Shown: piece by piece, positions 39,944 to 52,690 of the stretch | Layout of the letters: every line of letters starts with the position of its first letter | How positions within the stretch are numbered: position 1 is the stretch's first letter | Assembly: GCA_015039365.1 (NCBI GenBank) | Contig: WION01000254.1 | Location: 1 to 64,000, forward strand | Length of the DNA stretch: 64,000 nucleotides | Source: Amanita rubescens | Lineage: Eukaryota; Basidiomycota; Agaricomycetes; Agaricales; Amanitaceae | Direction of reading: 5' to 3' | Made by a program: the position numbers and the translations under genes | Notes under the pieces: model-generated | What the model saw: only the letters and a program-made list of their open reading frames with translations | What the model was told of the DNA's origin: nothing | Database searches by the model: none

Positions 39944-41687
39944 CCGGTTCTAGTTATGCCAGATCCGACAAAACAGTTTTTATTAGAGACCGATGCATCA
40001 AATTGGGCAGTAGGAGCTGTCCTGAAACAATGGGGATCTGATGGAGAACTGCACCCATGCAGATATATCAGTCATTGGTTAAGCGATACCGAACAAAGAT
40101 ATCAAGTATATGATTGCGAGTCATTAGCAATAAAGAATGCATTCAAAACCTGGAGACACCTTCTTAAAGGAAGCCTGCACACGATTATGATTTACTGTGA
40201 TCATAAGAATTTATCATATTATAAACACCCACAGAAAATGACCACCAGACAATCACACTGGTGGCAAGAAATCACTGAGTTTGATATTAAGTTAGAACAT
40301 GTCCCTGGATCAAAACTTATTCAGGCAGATGCTTTATCGAGACACCCTGACCACATTAATGAAGAAGAGGCAAAAGTGAAAGAAATCCCACAAACCATGA
40401 TCACCAATGACATGGTTATTGCCACAATCAATGTATCTTGGGCAGATAAAATAACTGAATTACTGCCAAGAGATAAATTTGCTAAAGTCGTAATTGATGG
40501 CCTTAAACACGGAAAACTACCCCTCTGATCAAAGTTTAACAACTGGAAAAACAACAACAACATCATCCGTTATCAAGGATGTGTTTATGTCCCTCAAAAC
40601 AAAGAATTACAAAATGAAATCATCAAAGTGCATCATGACCCTGTGGGTCATCCCGGATGCTTAAAAACCTTAGAACTAATTTGCAGAGATTATTATTGGC
40701 CTGGAATGACAACAACCATATCTAAATGGGTTGAAGGCTGTGCCTTATGTGAGCAAATGAAGGTCAATACGCACCCAACTGCACCCGGAATAATGCCAAT
40801 TAAATCCAACACAACACGTCCATTTGAACAAGTTTCAATGGATTTCATTACAGATTTACATACCCCTATTGACGGTTTTGATTCTGTTTTGACCGTGGTC
40901 AATCAAGGCTTAACAAAAGGCATAATATTCATACCATGCAAAAAATCTTTTACCGCTATGGATACCACCAATTCCTACATTAATGACATCTACAAACATT
41001 ACAGATTACCAACAACCCTTATTTCTGATAGAGGACCACAGTTTACCTCTAAAGTTTTCAAAGAAATCAGCAAAATCTTTGGAATTAACCATAGAAAGTT
41101 GACCGCCTTTCATCCGCAAACTGACAGAGAATCGGAACAACTCAATCAGAGCTAGAAACCTACCTCCAGTTATACTGCGTAGATCATCCAAAACAATGGA
41201 AAGATCACCTGCCATTAGCAGAATTTGCACATAATCAATGCATACATCAATCTACCAAGATGATGCTGTTTGAAATCATGTTTGGAATAGAACCTGTGGC
41301 TATCCCCACAGCATTCCCACAGATCAATGTACCTGCCGCTGAAGACCACTTCAAGGTCTTAACACAAATATGAGACAAAGCTCTCACCACACACAAATTA
41401 GCTAGACAGCTAATGACTCAACGTGTCAAAGGGAAATCTCCTGCCTTCAAAGAAGGAGATTTAGTATGGCTAGACTCAAGAAATCTGAAAACCGCTCATT
41501 AGATAAGAAAATTCTCACCTAGACAAGAAGGACTGTTCAAGATCAAGAAGATCTTAGGACCTGTCACCACAAAATTAGAACTTCCCACACGATGGAAGAT
41601 TCACCCTGTGTTTCATGTCTCACTCCTGACCCCTTATCACGAGAACGAAACACATGGTCCAAACTTTACGCAACCTACCCCAGATCT

Positions 41688-43363
41688 CAGCAGTTTACAC
41701 TGAGCCACCTATCCGAGTAGAATCCGAGCTGATTACGAGGAATACGAGTAGAGTCCGAGCCCATTCCGAGTAGGGTCCAAGGAGTACTAGTAATCCGAGT
41801 AGAATCCGAGCTGAGTCCAAGCCCAGTCCGAGTTGAGGTGAATCCGAGTGCAAACTCGGAGTGCACTCGGACTCCGAGCTCAGTCCGAGTGGAGTCCGAG
41901 TGGAGTCCGAGCTGAGTTCAAGTCAGACTCTGAACCCAATCTGAGCTTATTCTCAGTTGTTTATCATTGCAATAAAATTCCAAATAAATCCTGAAAAAAT
42001 GCAGAAAAATCATGTGATCCAGGCCATATAGGAATTATGAGACCAAACACACCCAAACTTGAGATATTTGCAAAATACTTCTTCAGATGTTCAGAGTGTA
42101 ATCTTAGGAAATGAACAAAATTCATGATGTGATCAAGGACATGCAGAGTTGCTGGTGGTTAGTAAATGATGTTCAGAGGTGTACACCTGTCATTCCCTAC
42201 TGGTGGTTATGAATGGCTGTCAGTAGTAGAAGTCAGTTGCAGTGACTTGCAATGGTCAGTACCAGTTGAGGTCTTACTCGGATGATCTGGTTGTGTACAG
42301 TGTCACAGTCAACTTCTACAATCCCACCTGTTGACAACAGCAACCAATCACCTAGTATGACATTGCAGACAGTTTTAGAGCTCCTGAATAAATGATAACC
42401 TAGGGTTGGAGATTGTGAGGTGTTTGTATTGAAGTCAAGGAGAGAAGGGGGGTGGATATGAGTTCTTGGTAATTTAATGATGGTACATGATTATGAGTAC
42501 TGGTTTTTAACACCATCAGGGAATGTCTGGGGTATACCCCTGTCGTTCCTTACTACTAGCCCTATCAGTTACACCATATTGATACTCAGTGTGTTATGAT
42601 CATGTTTGGCAAACCTTTGCCTACCCAGAAAGCTTCCACACCAGAAGCATCTAGAAAGCCCTACCTGGCACAGCTACTAGTCCAGTAACCACAGTCTGTT
42701 GGCATGGACTGAGACTGAATATCTTTCCTACCTGTGACTTGGAAAGCACTCAGTAGACATGAATAACCCACCACACTTTATCACCTGGCCAGAACATTGT
42801 TCCATGGAATCTTTGGATGGGGTGCAACCTGGTCCAGGTGGCTGGTTTTTGGACAGCTCTCTGTGAGCCTGTGATGGACTCAGGTTGTCTCTGTCTCTAT
42901 CATTTTAGAATTTTATCATACCAGTAACCAGATTTCTGCCAGATTCCATTGCTGCAAATATGTACTCCATTTAATAGTGTTCCAGTTCCACATCAGATGA
43001 GCAGGATTTAGTGATTCAGATTTTATTGTATATTAACCTGGAACTTGAGCATGACTCTGTGGTTGAATCTTTGAGATTGTCAAGCCAAATTATAATCTGA
43101 GAGGAGTTGAAAAAGCCAGTTTCTGGTGTTTATTACCACCAATCTCCTTTATTTTATGAGGGTACATGTCTGCACTTGTTTGAAGGATGCTATATTGGAT
43201 AAAGACTCAACTATCATGGGAATATCAAATGGCACCCTCAGATAATTTCACAAGAAGTTGGAAATCACTATTGCTGGTGAATCTGTTTCATGGATGTGGT
43301 AATTCATGCAGTGCCACAAGGAAAGGAGAGCAGGTACATACATACATTTAAAGATTGAAGCAT
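41688..43363 (+). mobile_element. Non-autonomous KDZ-like element, copy D (right end missing)
   Basis: Begins CAGCAGTTTACACTGAGCC, close to the KDZ end CAGTACTTTACACT. A dense array of CCGAGT and ACTCGGA palindromic motifs follows to about 41950. The interior is non-coding and shares segments with copies at 44908 and 55845 (for example AATCATGTGATCCAGG and TTGCAAAATACTT). The right end is lost at the copia LTR at 43364. Confidence 0.6.
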
Positions 43364-43789
43364 TGTAGGAGGCAGGTATCTGACGAAGAAGACAGGTCTA
43401 CGCGAGAGCGTGTCCACAGCATGAGCAGGTGCAATAGCTTACCTATTGCGATATGATCTTAGCACTACCCTTCGGCGTAGTAGTGATAGTAAGAGGAAGA
43501 GAATGGATTGTCCTATTCTACGATACAGGACTGGTTTATATACTAAGAGAGAACAAATATGTGTCTACATATGTGTAAGCGTATAGTATAGATGAGAAGA
43601 TATGGCGTGCTAAGCACACCATAAGATGTGATCATGAGTCTATCATGATGTCACCATGATATCATAATGAGATCATTATGATGTCATCTCTATGTCATAC
43701 ATAAAGGATGACACGAGCGATATGAGTAACATTGATTGTAGTCAATCAGTAGTTAATCATTCTATAAATATATTTCTATATTTAACACA
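43364..43789 (-). repeat. 3' LTR of a truncated copia (Co2)
   Basis: The minus strand reads TGTGTTAAATATAG...GCCTCCTACA (426 bp) and follows AAGCGAAGGGG, a purine tract at about 43790-43800. It contains an A/T-rich ATGATATCATAATGAGATCA region. The partner LTR is missing. Confidence 0.75.
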
Positions 43790-43809
43790 CCCCTTCGCTT
43801 AGATATCCT

Positions 43810-44907
43810 TTATTTAAAGTCTATGATGTTCTCATCATAGAAGGGATCTATATCCGATTCCTGTTGATCAATAAGACCATCAAGAAGTTCCATCAACTTC
43901 TTGTGTGATAGACGATCAATACCATCTAATTCAAGATTTTGCCAATCAAGAATTAATTTCGTCAAATCACGAATTTCCTCAGACTCTAATTTATCTGGTC
44001 TTTTGATTAATGTATTTGTAGAAGTCGGATATTCTTCTAAGGAAAGTCCCAATCGTTCTCTAAAGAATTTGACCTTTTCAAAGGATAAATTCTTAGTCAT
44101 GAGATCCGCATTCTGTTCATTAGTTGGTATGTATTCGAGGACTACTTTTTTAGTCTCGATCAACTCGCGAACGAAATGATAGCGAATATCAATATGTTTG
44201 GAACGATGTTCTTGTGCAGGATTTTGTGCCCAAAATATAGCGCCTTGGTTATCTACGCTAAGTAAGATGCTTTTAATGGGTGCACCTATTTCGTAAAATA
44301 GATTTTCAACCCATGCAATTTGTCTTGCAGCATCTGATAAAGATATGTATTCTGCTTCAGTCGAAGACAGAGCTACAGTCTTTTGTTTTCTACTTGTCCA
44401 AGCTACCACACCACCAGCTAACATTAAGACATAACCGTTTATAGATCGTCGTGTATTACGATCAGCGGCCCAGTCAGCGTCAGCATAGGCTCTAAATTTA
44501 TTATTGCCTTTGGTGCTATAAACGATTTTTACGTTTAAGGTATGAGCAATGTATTTGACTATATACAAGGCTTTTTGGATATGTTCTTGGGACGGGTTTG
44601 ATGAAAATTGGGACATCAAAATTACTGCATAGATTATATCAGGCCTAGTTCCTAAGGCGAGATATAGAAGGGATCCTATTATCTGTTGATAATAAGAACG
44701 TTCCTGTGGTGTGCATTCTCCTTCATTTTTTATAGGAGCATACCCAGCAGGTAACGGTGTGCGTACAGACTTGCAATCTTCAAGTCCAAATCGCTTGACA
44801 ACCTTCAAGGCATAAGGACCTTGATCTATGACTAAGAATCCTAAATCACGGTTGTAATTGACTTGGATTCTTAAATACTCTTTGATCTTTCCAAGATCAC
44901 GACATTC
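43810..44907 (-). pseudogene. pol: Truncated copia (Co2) RT end and RNase H
   Basis: Reading enters at 44907, mid-RT (KIKEYLRIQVNYN), and continues through the copia RNase H: YADADWAADRNTRRSINGY, WTSRKQKTVALSSTEAEYIS, SVDNQGAIFWAQNP, KHIDIRYHFVRE and NADLMTKNLSFEKV. About 80 further residues to the stop at 43810 (acidic, ending DPFYDENIIDFK) are not typical for copia. Everything upstream of 44907 was removed or displaced by the next element. It belongs to a different family from Co1. Confidence 0.9.
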
Positions 44908-47482
44908 GAGGTCATTACACTCCCCCCCCCTTACCCATAGGAATCCTATAGGAATTGTCGGATTCCTATAGGATTCCTATAGGATTCTGATACATATGGT
45001 TGTCAGCCATTTTGGCTGAGAAATCCTACTTCATTCCAATGAGAGTCCTATTGGAGTTATTGGACTTTAATAGGAGTGAATAGGACTCATCCTATGGGAG
45101 TTTAATAAGAGTTTAATCAGACTATGCATAAATACAGTAGAAAGACATGTAGTATTGCTATTTTGAGCTTGTTTGTATATATTTACATATATTTGAAAGT
45201 GGTAGGTGCTGTGGGCTCCACTTCTGATGTTTAAATACCTCTAGAAACAGTGCTGAAAGCACCAAAACCCTCTTAAAAAATCTAAAAAAATGTTGAAAAA
45301 TACCCAAAAATTATGTAGTGCTAATATTTGTATTTGTTTATATTTGTTTATATGTTTGGTGGAAAATGGACAATATTCAGCTTCTTTCACCACATTTGTT
45401 AGGATGTTTGAGAATGGACATATGTGACAGGGGTGTGTGACATGTTTGTGACATGCCTCAAACAATCTGCAAAAAAATGCCTAAAAAATTGTGGCATCTC
45501 AAATGTGCAGGAATGAACATGCCAAACAAGACTAAATTTCAAAAGTCTTAAAATATATGGAAAAATCAATGTGATTAGGCTGAGTCATACATATATCACA
45601 ATGCTATGTGGAAGCCAGCATTAGCAGTGGCCACATTGCCATTGTCACATTTCCACTTGACACCTAAATTGTGAGAAAACTAGTACCTCTGGTAACACTG
45701 CTGGTATGTATATAGCCTATACTTGTGAACATGAGCCTCAGGTGCACTTTGAGATACATAGTTATTCCAAGGTTAAATGTAATGAGGCTGAGTCTTATGT
45801 GACCCAAGTAGTGTTCGAAAGTCCAGTTCAGTCCGGTTTTTTGTGCTATTTTTGGTGCAACCGGACTGCAACCGGTTTTTGAAATTTCGGATTTTGGTGC
45901 AACCGGACCGAAACCGGTGAAAACCGGTCCTGCAGTAGGGCAGGCTGGTTTTGCAACCGGTTGCAACCGGTTTTTGCCCCAAACTGCTTATGTAATACTG
46001 AAAATTTCGAAATATACATAGATAATATCCTAGACCACCAGATAATTGCTAAAATTAGACTAAAGTGATGTCATTGATATGTCTCAGCAATTTGTTATGT
46101 CTCAGCAATTTGTTCAAGGACATTTCTAATTTTAGCAGTGTTATCCAAGTCCCCATTGGCGAATCCACCCTCCAACCCTCACAATAGTTGTGTACAAAGG
46201 GTTATATAGGTGGATGCATGAAAGGGCAGTTGGATGATGCTGCTAAAATTAGAAATTATTCTAATTTTAGCAGCATCATCCGAGTCCCCACTGGCCAATC
46301 CACCCCTCCGCACCTCCCAACGGTTTCCGTAAAAGACCGGTTGCAACTGGTTGCCAACCGGTCTTTCACTTCTGGCCAAAAAACCCGGACCGAAACTGAT
46401 TGCATCTCAGAATTGCCAAAACCGGCAACTGAAGTTCGGTTGCAACCGAATTTGGTCTGGTCCGGTCCCGGTCTTTTGCCGGTTGCACAACCGGACTTTA
46501 GAACACTAGACCCAAGCCCTGCAAGATGTTTTAACACAACTTTAACACCACTGCAGTGGCAAGCACCACATGTCAAGGTGGACCATGCTGTGAGAAGCAA
46601 AGGAAACATGTGATGGCTCTGATCCTAGTCACATAATCCTGGTTGTCCTTGAGTTGGATTTGCCACTTGGTGGCCCATAGTCTCCAAATTAGTTGTTTCT
46701 CTCATTTAACTGGGCATGTTTACTAAATTGTAGACAATTGTTGAGAGGTGGAAGTTGACAATTACCATGTCAGCCACCATTAAAGAGTCACTGATCTGTT
46801 TATGGTATGGACTCCCAAATTATGCACACCTGATTGGTTGGACAGGCCCACTTATTTTTCTACTTACTCATTTTACTATATGTATGGTTGACTAATTCAG
46901 TGTGTCATTGTTCTCTTGATTATGGAGTTCAATACATATGTTTTTAGTGTGGATGTTTAGTAGGCTGGTTGTCATTATGCTGCTAACAACTACTCACCAC
47001 CATGTGATCACCAGATAACCAACATAACCAACAACTCATCTCTGCTCCCAGTTCTGAGTCCTCCCCTAGTTGAAACTTGACTTCAATACATACATAGTAG
47101 CCACAAATCCTCATAACCACAACCTTCTCACATTTGTTCATGACCTCTGACAACTCTCTCTGCAATGTCATAGGTGATTGATGGCCACTGTTGCCAGCAA
47201 CAACAGTGGCCACATTGTGGAAATTGATCATGACACAACCACTGGATCTGATTCATACTAAGTGGCAATCTCTACACTGCAACTGCACATGGAGCCCACT
47301 TTTGGCATGCAGGTAGAGTTGATCATGTTGGCCTTGACCCATAGGTGACTATACATCCACTACTGTTGACCTCTGAAGCAATTACTCACTGTTGAACAAG
47401 TCACTGCAAGTGATTGACTTCTGCTACCATTGAACCATCAGCAACCTCAACTTCCTACAACAGACCAAACTACACTGACTAT
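44908..47482 (-). mobile_element. Non-autonomous KDZ-like element, copy C (inverted, one end missing)
   Basis: Left border GAGGTCATTACACTCCCCCC followed by CCTATAGGA palindromes (44940-44995). This matches the reversed right border of copy B (GAGGTCTTTACTGTCCCCCC). Read on the minus strand, 46980-47480 resembles the left half of copies B and D (for example ATGTATTGAAGTCAAG and CAATCACCTATGACATTG), so C is inverted. It contains a hAT-like MITE (45809-46508). The other end is cut by the Gy3 LTR. No coding frame. Confidence 0.6.
45809..46508. mobile_element. hAT-like MITE, CCGGTT-rich
   Basis: 700 bp, TAGTGTTCGAAAGTCCAG...GACTTTAGAACACTA, duplication GACCCAAG (45801-45808 and 46509-46516). The subterminal regions are packed with AACCGG / CCGGTT on both sides. 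The interior has an inverted TCTAATTTTAGCAG motif. Non-coding. Confidence 0.9.
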
Positions 47483-47934
47483 TGTTACGAACTCGTTAAT
47501 CTCAACCTAAGTTGCAGCGGCAACTCTAGTCACGATTACAAGTCTTAAGTCAAACGTTAAGATTATAAGTTCAATACTAAGTCAAGGCGTTGACTTAGGA
47601 TCTGAGGACGATTGTGGTAGATGAGTTAAGAGTAAAGTTATATTGCCAGACGACAATAAACAGCTAAGTCGAACTTAGGGTTCGACTCTAGAATACATGC
47701 GGTATTTATACTAGCAAGTACAATGAGACGTACTAATTAATGAATAATGGTAAGTACGGAAGTAAGTATAAGGACGGCGTCATATGTGGAATAAGGGATG
47801 GTATATGAAAGGAAACGAGTTAGTCCGTATGAATCGAGCATAAAGGGAGCGACGAGTAAGGTATGCATAAAGGAAATAAACATGTCCGACGTATCATGTA
47901 AGCATAATGCGGGAGTCCGTACCGTGTTGTAACA
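47483..47934 (-). repeat. 3' LTR of Gy3 with purine tract
   Basis: 452 bp; the minus strand reads TGTTACAACACGG...TTCGTAACA. A TATAAAT box lies at about 47700-47710. The purine tract GTAGGGGAGAGCTAG (47935-47949) abuts it. Confidence 0.85.
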
Positions 47935-47974
47935 CTAGCTCTCCCCTACGTTGTTGACCGCAACAACAAAACGT

Positions 47975-49708
47975 TCAAGTGTTCATGTTGTGCATGGCAT
48001 CGTCGTCGTGCTGATAGCCGTAGTCGCCATATAGGTCGCAGGCGTCATCGTCGGCTCCGTCGCACTGTCGTCCATTGACGCATGCCTGACACTGTGACGC
48101 GTGGTGCGCCTTCTTCTTTCCCTTCTTCTTTGGCTGGTGAGGGCGGCGGCTAGTGGAAGCGGGGGTATCGGCGGTATCTGTGGTAACTCGAGAACGTCCT
48201 TTCTTCTTAGTGGAAGGACCGGGCGTCGGATCGTGTCGGCGCGTGGGAGCGCGTGTAGATAGAATAGACATAGGAGGAATTGCAGTAGCGAGATGGTGAT
48301 CCTCAGAGGCATGTTTACCTCGGCAGTGGATGCAACGGTTGTAGCGGTGGGGGCACTGATTGGCGGCATTAGTCATACTGCGGGTCGTAGGTCGTCGAGA
48401 AGGCGGAGTGTCGTGTCGTCGAGTAGTGGGGACAGGAATATTCCAGACTCTGTGGTGAATAACGGTGGTGGTTGGGGGTGATGCGGATCGAGGAGGAGGA
48501 GGAGCCTTCTTATCTCGTTTCGGTTCTTCCTCAATGAGATCGCCTGTTGTACGGATTCGGCGATGAAGATCGAGATCGCTGATCGCATTATTGATCTGCG
48601 CAATGTGGTCGCTAGTGAGTTGATGCAAGGGAACTCCATCTGCGAATTCGGCTGTGGTCCATTCCGTGTCTCCTTGGATACTGGACAAGAGATCTCGGAT
48701 CTTTCCGGTGAGGCACCAGATTTCTCTTGATTTACGATCTGTCTCCATAATGCATCTAGTTGCTCGGTGTCGGTTGGGTGTAGCTTCGGTAGCGCGAAAC
48801 CAATGGTTGACAGCGATCCGGTTATTCTGATCGTGAGGCTGTATTTTTAGTCCAAACCTTTGGTCGTCAATGCTTTCTATAGCAAGGATGACATAGCGCT
48901 CGATGTCAGCTGTGAGAAGTCGTCGTAATAGATCTATCGCCAGTTGATCTAAATTTCCTCCTTTCGGGTGAATGTCTTCCCAATATAGTGACATAACGTT
49001 TACAAACATTTCGATTAAATCGGCGCAGTGATAGTTGTACTGATCTCGGGCTTGGCCGGCAAGGGTAGTGGCGGTTCGGAAATCCATGAGTAGTCGCCAG
49101 ACTCGAGCTATCCTTTCTTGGTCAAAGATGTCGACCTGTAATCTAGCGGCATTACAGATTAGAGTGACGCGGTCTCTAACCTTGGTGTAAGTAGTAATTC
49201 CGTGATAACTGAGATAGAGATCGGGGGTGGTTCGTATGACGGGGCCAGCCATATCGCGGTTAGTCCCATCTGTACCATGACTCTGGTCGTTGCCTCGAAT
49301 AGATTCGTTATGAGATTGAGTCGAAGCGTGACCGGCAAGTACCGTCTCTCTATGTAAGGTAACGCTAATGTCTTCAGCGTTTCTAGGTGGGATCGGTCGG
49401 CTATTGCGATTTTCCGTAATTCGTCCAGGTACAGCCAGAGTTTCTGATGTTCCGTGGGGGGTTTCCTGGGTTTTGGTGGGAGTGATCGGGATCGTCTGAG
49501 ACAAGGTTTGATCGGGAGATCCGTGGGGAACATCAACGAAGTTGTTCGGGTCAGCGTCTTCTTCGTCGGTGTCGGTGGTATGAAGAACGAGTCGAGGTCG
49601 GTGGGGCTCAGCGGAAGTGGTGAATCGGGTGTCGATGGTCTCTCCAGCATAAAATTCGGACCAGGGGAAGTGCTGAATGGCGTCGGTGGTGTCGTTTCCA
49701 TTTTGCAT
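47975..49708 (-). CDS. Gy3 extra ORF downstream of pol, unknown function
   Basis: 577 residues, intact, starting 25 nt after the pol stop in a different frame. Order: an acidic, proline-rich N-terminal 150 residues; a predicted helical globular block (about 165-400: KVRDRVTLICNAARLQVDIF, LLMDFRTATTLAG, DLIEMFVNVMSLYW, IAVNHWFRATEATPN); a basic linker; CIHCRGKHASEDHH (CX2CRX2HX4HH); lysine stretches; and a final CQACVNGRQCDGADDDAC. The CX2CRX2HX4HH motif recurs in the Gy2 extension. It sits where Ty3 elements may carry env, but I see no signal peptide or membrane segment. Function unknown. Confidence 0.75.
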   Translation of the reverse strand: MQNGNDTTDAIQHFPWSEFYAGETIDTRFTTSAEPHRPRLVLHTTDTDEEDADPNNFVDVPHGSPDQTLSQTIPITPTKTQETPHGTSETLAVPGRITENRNSRPIPPRNAEDISVTLHRETVLAGHASTQSHNESIRGNDQSHGTDGTNRDMAGPVIRTTPDLYLSYHGITTYTKVRDRVTLICNAARLQVDIFDQERIARVWRLLMDFRTATTLAGQARDQYNYHCADLIEMFVNVMSLYWEDIHPKGGNLDQLAIDLLRRLLTADIERYVILAIESIDDQRFGLKIQPHDQNNRIAVNHWFRATEATPNRHRATRCIMETDRKSREIWCLTGKIRDLLSSIQGDTEWTTAEFADGVPLHQLTSDHIAQINNAISDLDLHRRIRTTGDLIEEEPKRDKKAPPPPRSASPPTTTVIHHRVWNIPVPTTRRHDTPPSRRPTTRSMTNAANQCPHRYNRCIHCRGKHASEDHHLATAIPPMSILSTRAPTRRHDPTPGPSTKKKGRSRVTTDTADTPASTSRRPHQPKKKGKKKAHHASQCQACVNGRQCDGADDDACDLYGDYGYQHDDDAMHNMNT

Positions 49709-49733
49709 AGTAACTTGGTATGTGAATGATATC

Positions 49734-52690
49734 TCAGAGTTTCCTTCGTCTTTTATATTCTAGAAGGAGGTCTTCCATATGCGTCAAGTTATTTTCTGGT
49801 TCCCATGTGTTTTCGCTGGTGTCATAGCCTTTCCACTTTACAAGAAATTGTAATTTCCCTCTAAACTTGCAATGTGCAAGCAGTGCTTCTACTTCGTATT
49901 CTTGTTCTCCTTCGATCAGATCGGGGGGAGGCCTTGTTTCCGTTGTTCCATGAAAGGAAGTTTCTTTGAACGGCGTTAGTAAGGCGGCGTGGAATACGTT
50001 ATGAATTTTCCATTGTCTTGGTAGCGTGAGACGATATGTCACTGGTCCTAAGACTTCTTTAATGGAAAAGGGACCTTCTCGTTTAGGTGCGAGCTTTCTG
50101 CTCTGATAAGGAATCTTCAGGTTCCTAGACTCTAACCAAACTTTGTCATTGACTTTGAACGGTTTAGTCTTTCTCGTTGTTCTCTCCATCATCTTAGCTC
50201 GTGCTAGATCATGTGCGGCGAGTGCTTCTTCTCGTGCGCAGAACAAGGAGTTGATGCGGTTATCGGCGGTTGGTGTATTTGTCTTATTTGAGACAAGGGG
50301 AAGTGCAACCGGGGATGTTCCATACATCAATTGAAAGGGCGATTGTTTCAATGCTTCATGAGTGCGTGAATTGTGCACGAATTGTGCTATTGGTATCATC
50401 TTGTTCCAAGTATCTGGTTCATAGGCACAGAATATTCGGAGATAAGCTTCTAATTCGGCATTATATCGCTCCGTTTGTCCATCAGTCTGTGGATGGAAGG
50501 CGGTACTCATTTTGTGTTTGATCTTTAATGAGTCCATTATGCCGTTAAAGACATGTGATGCGAACTGTGGTCCTCGATCGGAGATCATGACATCGGGTAG
50601 ACCGAAGTTTTTGAATACATTCCGAATGTAGAGGTCGGCGGTTTCGTCGGCGGTGATAGTTTTATTACAAGGCATGAGAATTACTCCCTTTGTAAGTCCT
50701 TGATCGACCACGATAAAGATAGAATCAAAACCGTTACTTGTGGGTAGATCGGTTATGAAATCCATAGTTATTTGTTGGAAGGGTCGATGTGCGTGAGACT
50801 TGATTGGCATCAGCGGTGCGGCAGTAGGGTGTGTATTTGATTTCATTTGTTGACATGCCGTGCATCCGTCAATGAACTGTTTAACCATTTTAGACATTAA
50901 TGGCCACCAGTAATATTCCTTTAATAAGGCGAGTGTTTTAAAGAAACCGGGGTGTCCGCTTGTTGGTGATTCATGAAAATCTCTAATAATATCTCGGCGA
51001 AGATCGGTGTCAGGGGGAATAAAGGATTTCCCTTTGTACAGGATTAATTCATTGTCAAGGGTCCAATCAGAAAGGGCAGTTCATAAAGGTGGTGTTCCTT
51101 TTTCTTTTAGACATTTCTTGATTGATTGAGCGAAGTCGTCTTTGACAGTTATTTCTATTGCTCTGTCACGGAGATCTTCGGCGATTGTGCGAACAAAGAG
51201 TTCTTTTGGGAGCATCGTTATTAACTCTTCTGGTTCGTCTTTTGTCATATGATCAGGTCGGCGGGATAGGGTATCCGCTATTATTAGTTTTGCTCCGGGG
51301 ACGTGGGTTAATTTAATATTAAATCGAGACAAGTCGTTCCACCATCGTGCTTGGCGGTTCGTAAGACGTTGTGGTTCTCGATAGTAGAGTAAATTCTTGT
51401 GGTCGCAATGAATAATGACAGGGTGTTCTGCTCCTTCAAGCAGATATCTCCATTCGTTGTAAAGAGCGTAGTAAATGGCGAATAACTCTCGGTCGTAGAT
51501 TTGCCATCGTGTTTCAGTCGGCGTTAAAGCGTGGGATAGGTATCCGCATGGGTGTAAGTCGCCATTGTCATCTTTCTGCATAAGAACTGCTCCGATAGCG
51601 TGGTCTGATGCATCCATTTGTAGAATAAAGGGTTTGTTAACATCGGGCATCATTAAGACAGGTGCGGATGTGAAGCGTTCTTTTAATAGATCAAATGCGA
51701 CTTGGCATTCTGCGGTCCATGTCCATAATTTGTTTTTCTTCGTTAGGTCGTGCAGGGGTCGTGCAAGGTGGGCGAATCCGAAAATAAACCTTCGATAGTA
51801 ATTTCCGAATCCTAAAAAGGATCTAACTTGTTTAACGGTAGAAGGGGTTGGCCAGTCCCTGATTCTGGCAAGTTTGATCGGGTCCATTTTTATTGTGTTT
51901 TTGGATATGACGGTGCCTAGAAAATCAACTTCTTTGGCAGCGAATTTACACTTTTCAAGCTTGAGGTAAAGATCGTGTTTCTGTAATCGTTCAAGTACTT
52001 GTTTTGTTCGAATCTCGAGTTCTTCTTTAGTGCGCGCGTGTATTAGCATGTCATCCATGTAGATGACGAGCCATCCTTTTTCTGTAAAATCCCTGAAATA
52101 ATCGTCCATCATGGCTTGAAACGTTGCTGGTGAATTTCGTAATCCAAAGAACATGACGTTAGGTTCAAATAAACCTCGATTGGTGATAAAGGCGGCTTTC
52201 CATCTGTCAGATTCCTTGATTTGAACGTTATTATATCCCCATCGGATATCCAATTTCGTAAAGTATTCCGAATCTTTGAGTTTGATCATAAGATCGGAAA
52301 TAAGAGGTAGTGGATATGCGTTTGGTTTAGTATATTCGTTCAAATATCGATAGTCTTGGCAGGGTCGTAATTTTTGTGCTTCTTTCTTTTCTACAAAGAA
52401 GAAAGGTGATGCCTGCGGTGATTTCGATGGTCTGATGTAGCCTTTTTCGACGTGTTCTTTAATCCATTTGTCCAGTGTGTTCTGCTGTTTTGGAGATAAG
52501 GGATAGATTTTTCCTCTTTTTGGTATGAAATCATCGCGAAGTTCTATCTGGTGATCCCAAGATCGGCTTTCTGGGAATCGTTCACTTGCTTTTTTCTCGA
52601 ATACGTCTTTCCATGCCGAGTATTCAGGAGGGAGCGTGTAAACCTCCTCTGTTTGATGGTATTTGTGTTCCATTTGTTCCGAGGCCGAAG
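49734..52690 (-). pseudogene. pol: Gy3 Pol: RT, RNase H, integrase, chromodomain
   Basis: One frame from about 52690 to TGA 49734, with a single TGA at 51081 where CGA gives PPLRTALSDW. RT: RPCQDYRYLNEY, VIYMDDMLIHA (YMDD). RNase H: LQMDASDHAIGAVL, YDRELFAIYYAL, HCDHKNLLYY. Integrase: GCTACQQMK, TMDFITDLP, MISDRGPQFAS, HPQTDGQTERYN. The C-terminal chromodomain YEVEALLAH, QFLVKWKGYD, NTWEPENNL ends the protein. Apart from the one stop this half is intact. Confidence 0.92.

Larger units (their letters stand above)
37317..41687 (+). pseudogene. pol: Broken second copy of the Gy2 family (Gy2b)
   Basis: Plus-strand pol, truncated at both sides: it begins in the protease (ALIDSGTQGKFVD) and ends in the linker before the chromodomain. 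It shares residue-level similarity with Gy2 throughout RT, RNase H (HCDHKNLSYY region, with one change to YCDHK) and integrase (SMDFITDLH, LISDRGPQFTS). Stops include TGA at about 38533, 38230 and 40526. Two stop sites of Gy2 are still CGA here (WLREINPR near 37593 and DLRWGYNN near 38571), while others are TGA in both. A MITE (37751-38097) and two solo LTRs interrupt it, and the right side is cut by a non-autonomous KDZ-like element. Confidence 0.92.

Noticed and set aside
42000..43360. tRNA or small RNA genes in the non-coding core of copies B, C and D
   Set aside because: I found no cloverleaf or clear A and B boxes; the only recurrent structure is the shared transposon core.
47975..49708. 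Gy3 extra ORF as an envelope protein
   Set aside because: No signal peptide, membrane helix or glycoprotein layout; it has zinc-binding-like motifs and basic stretches instead.
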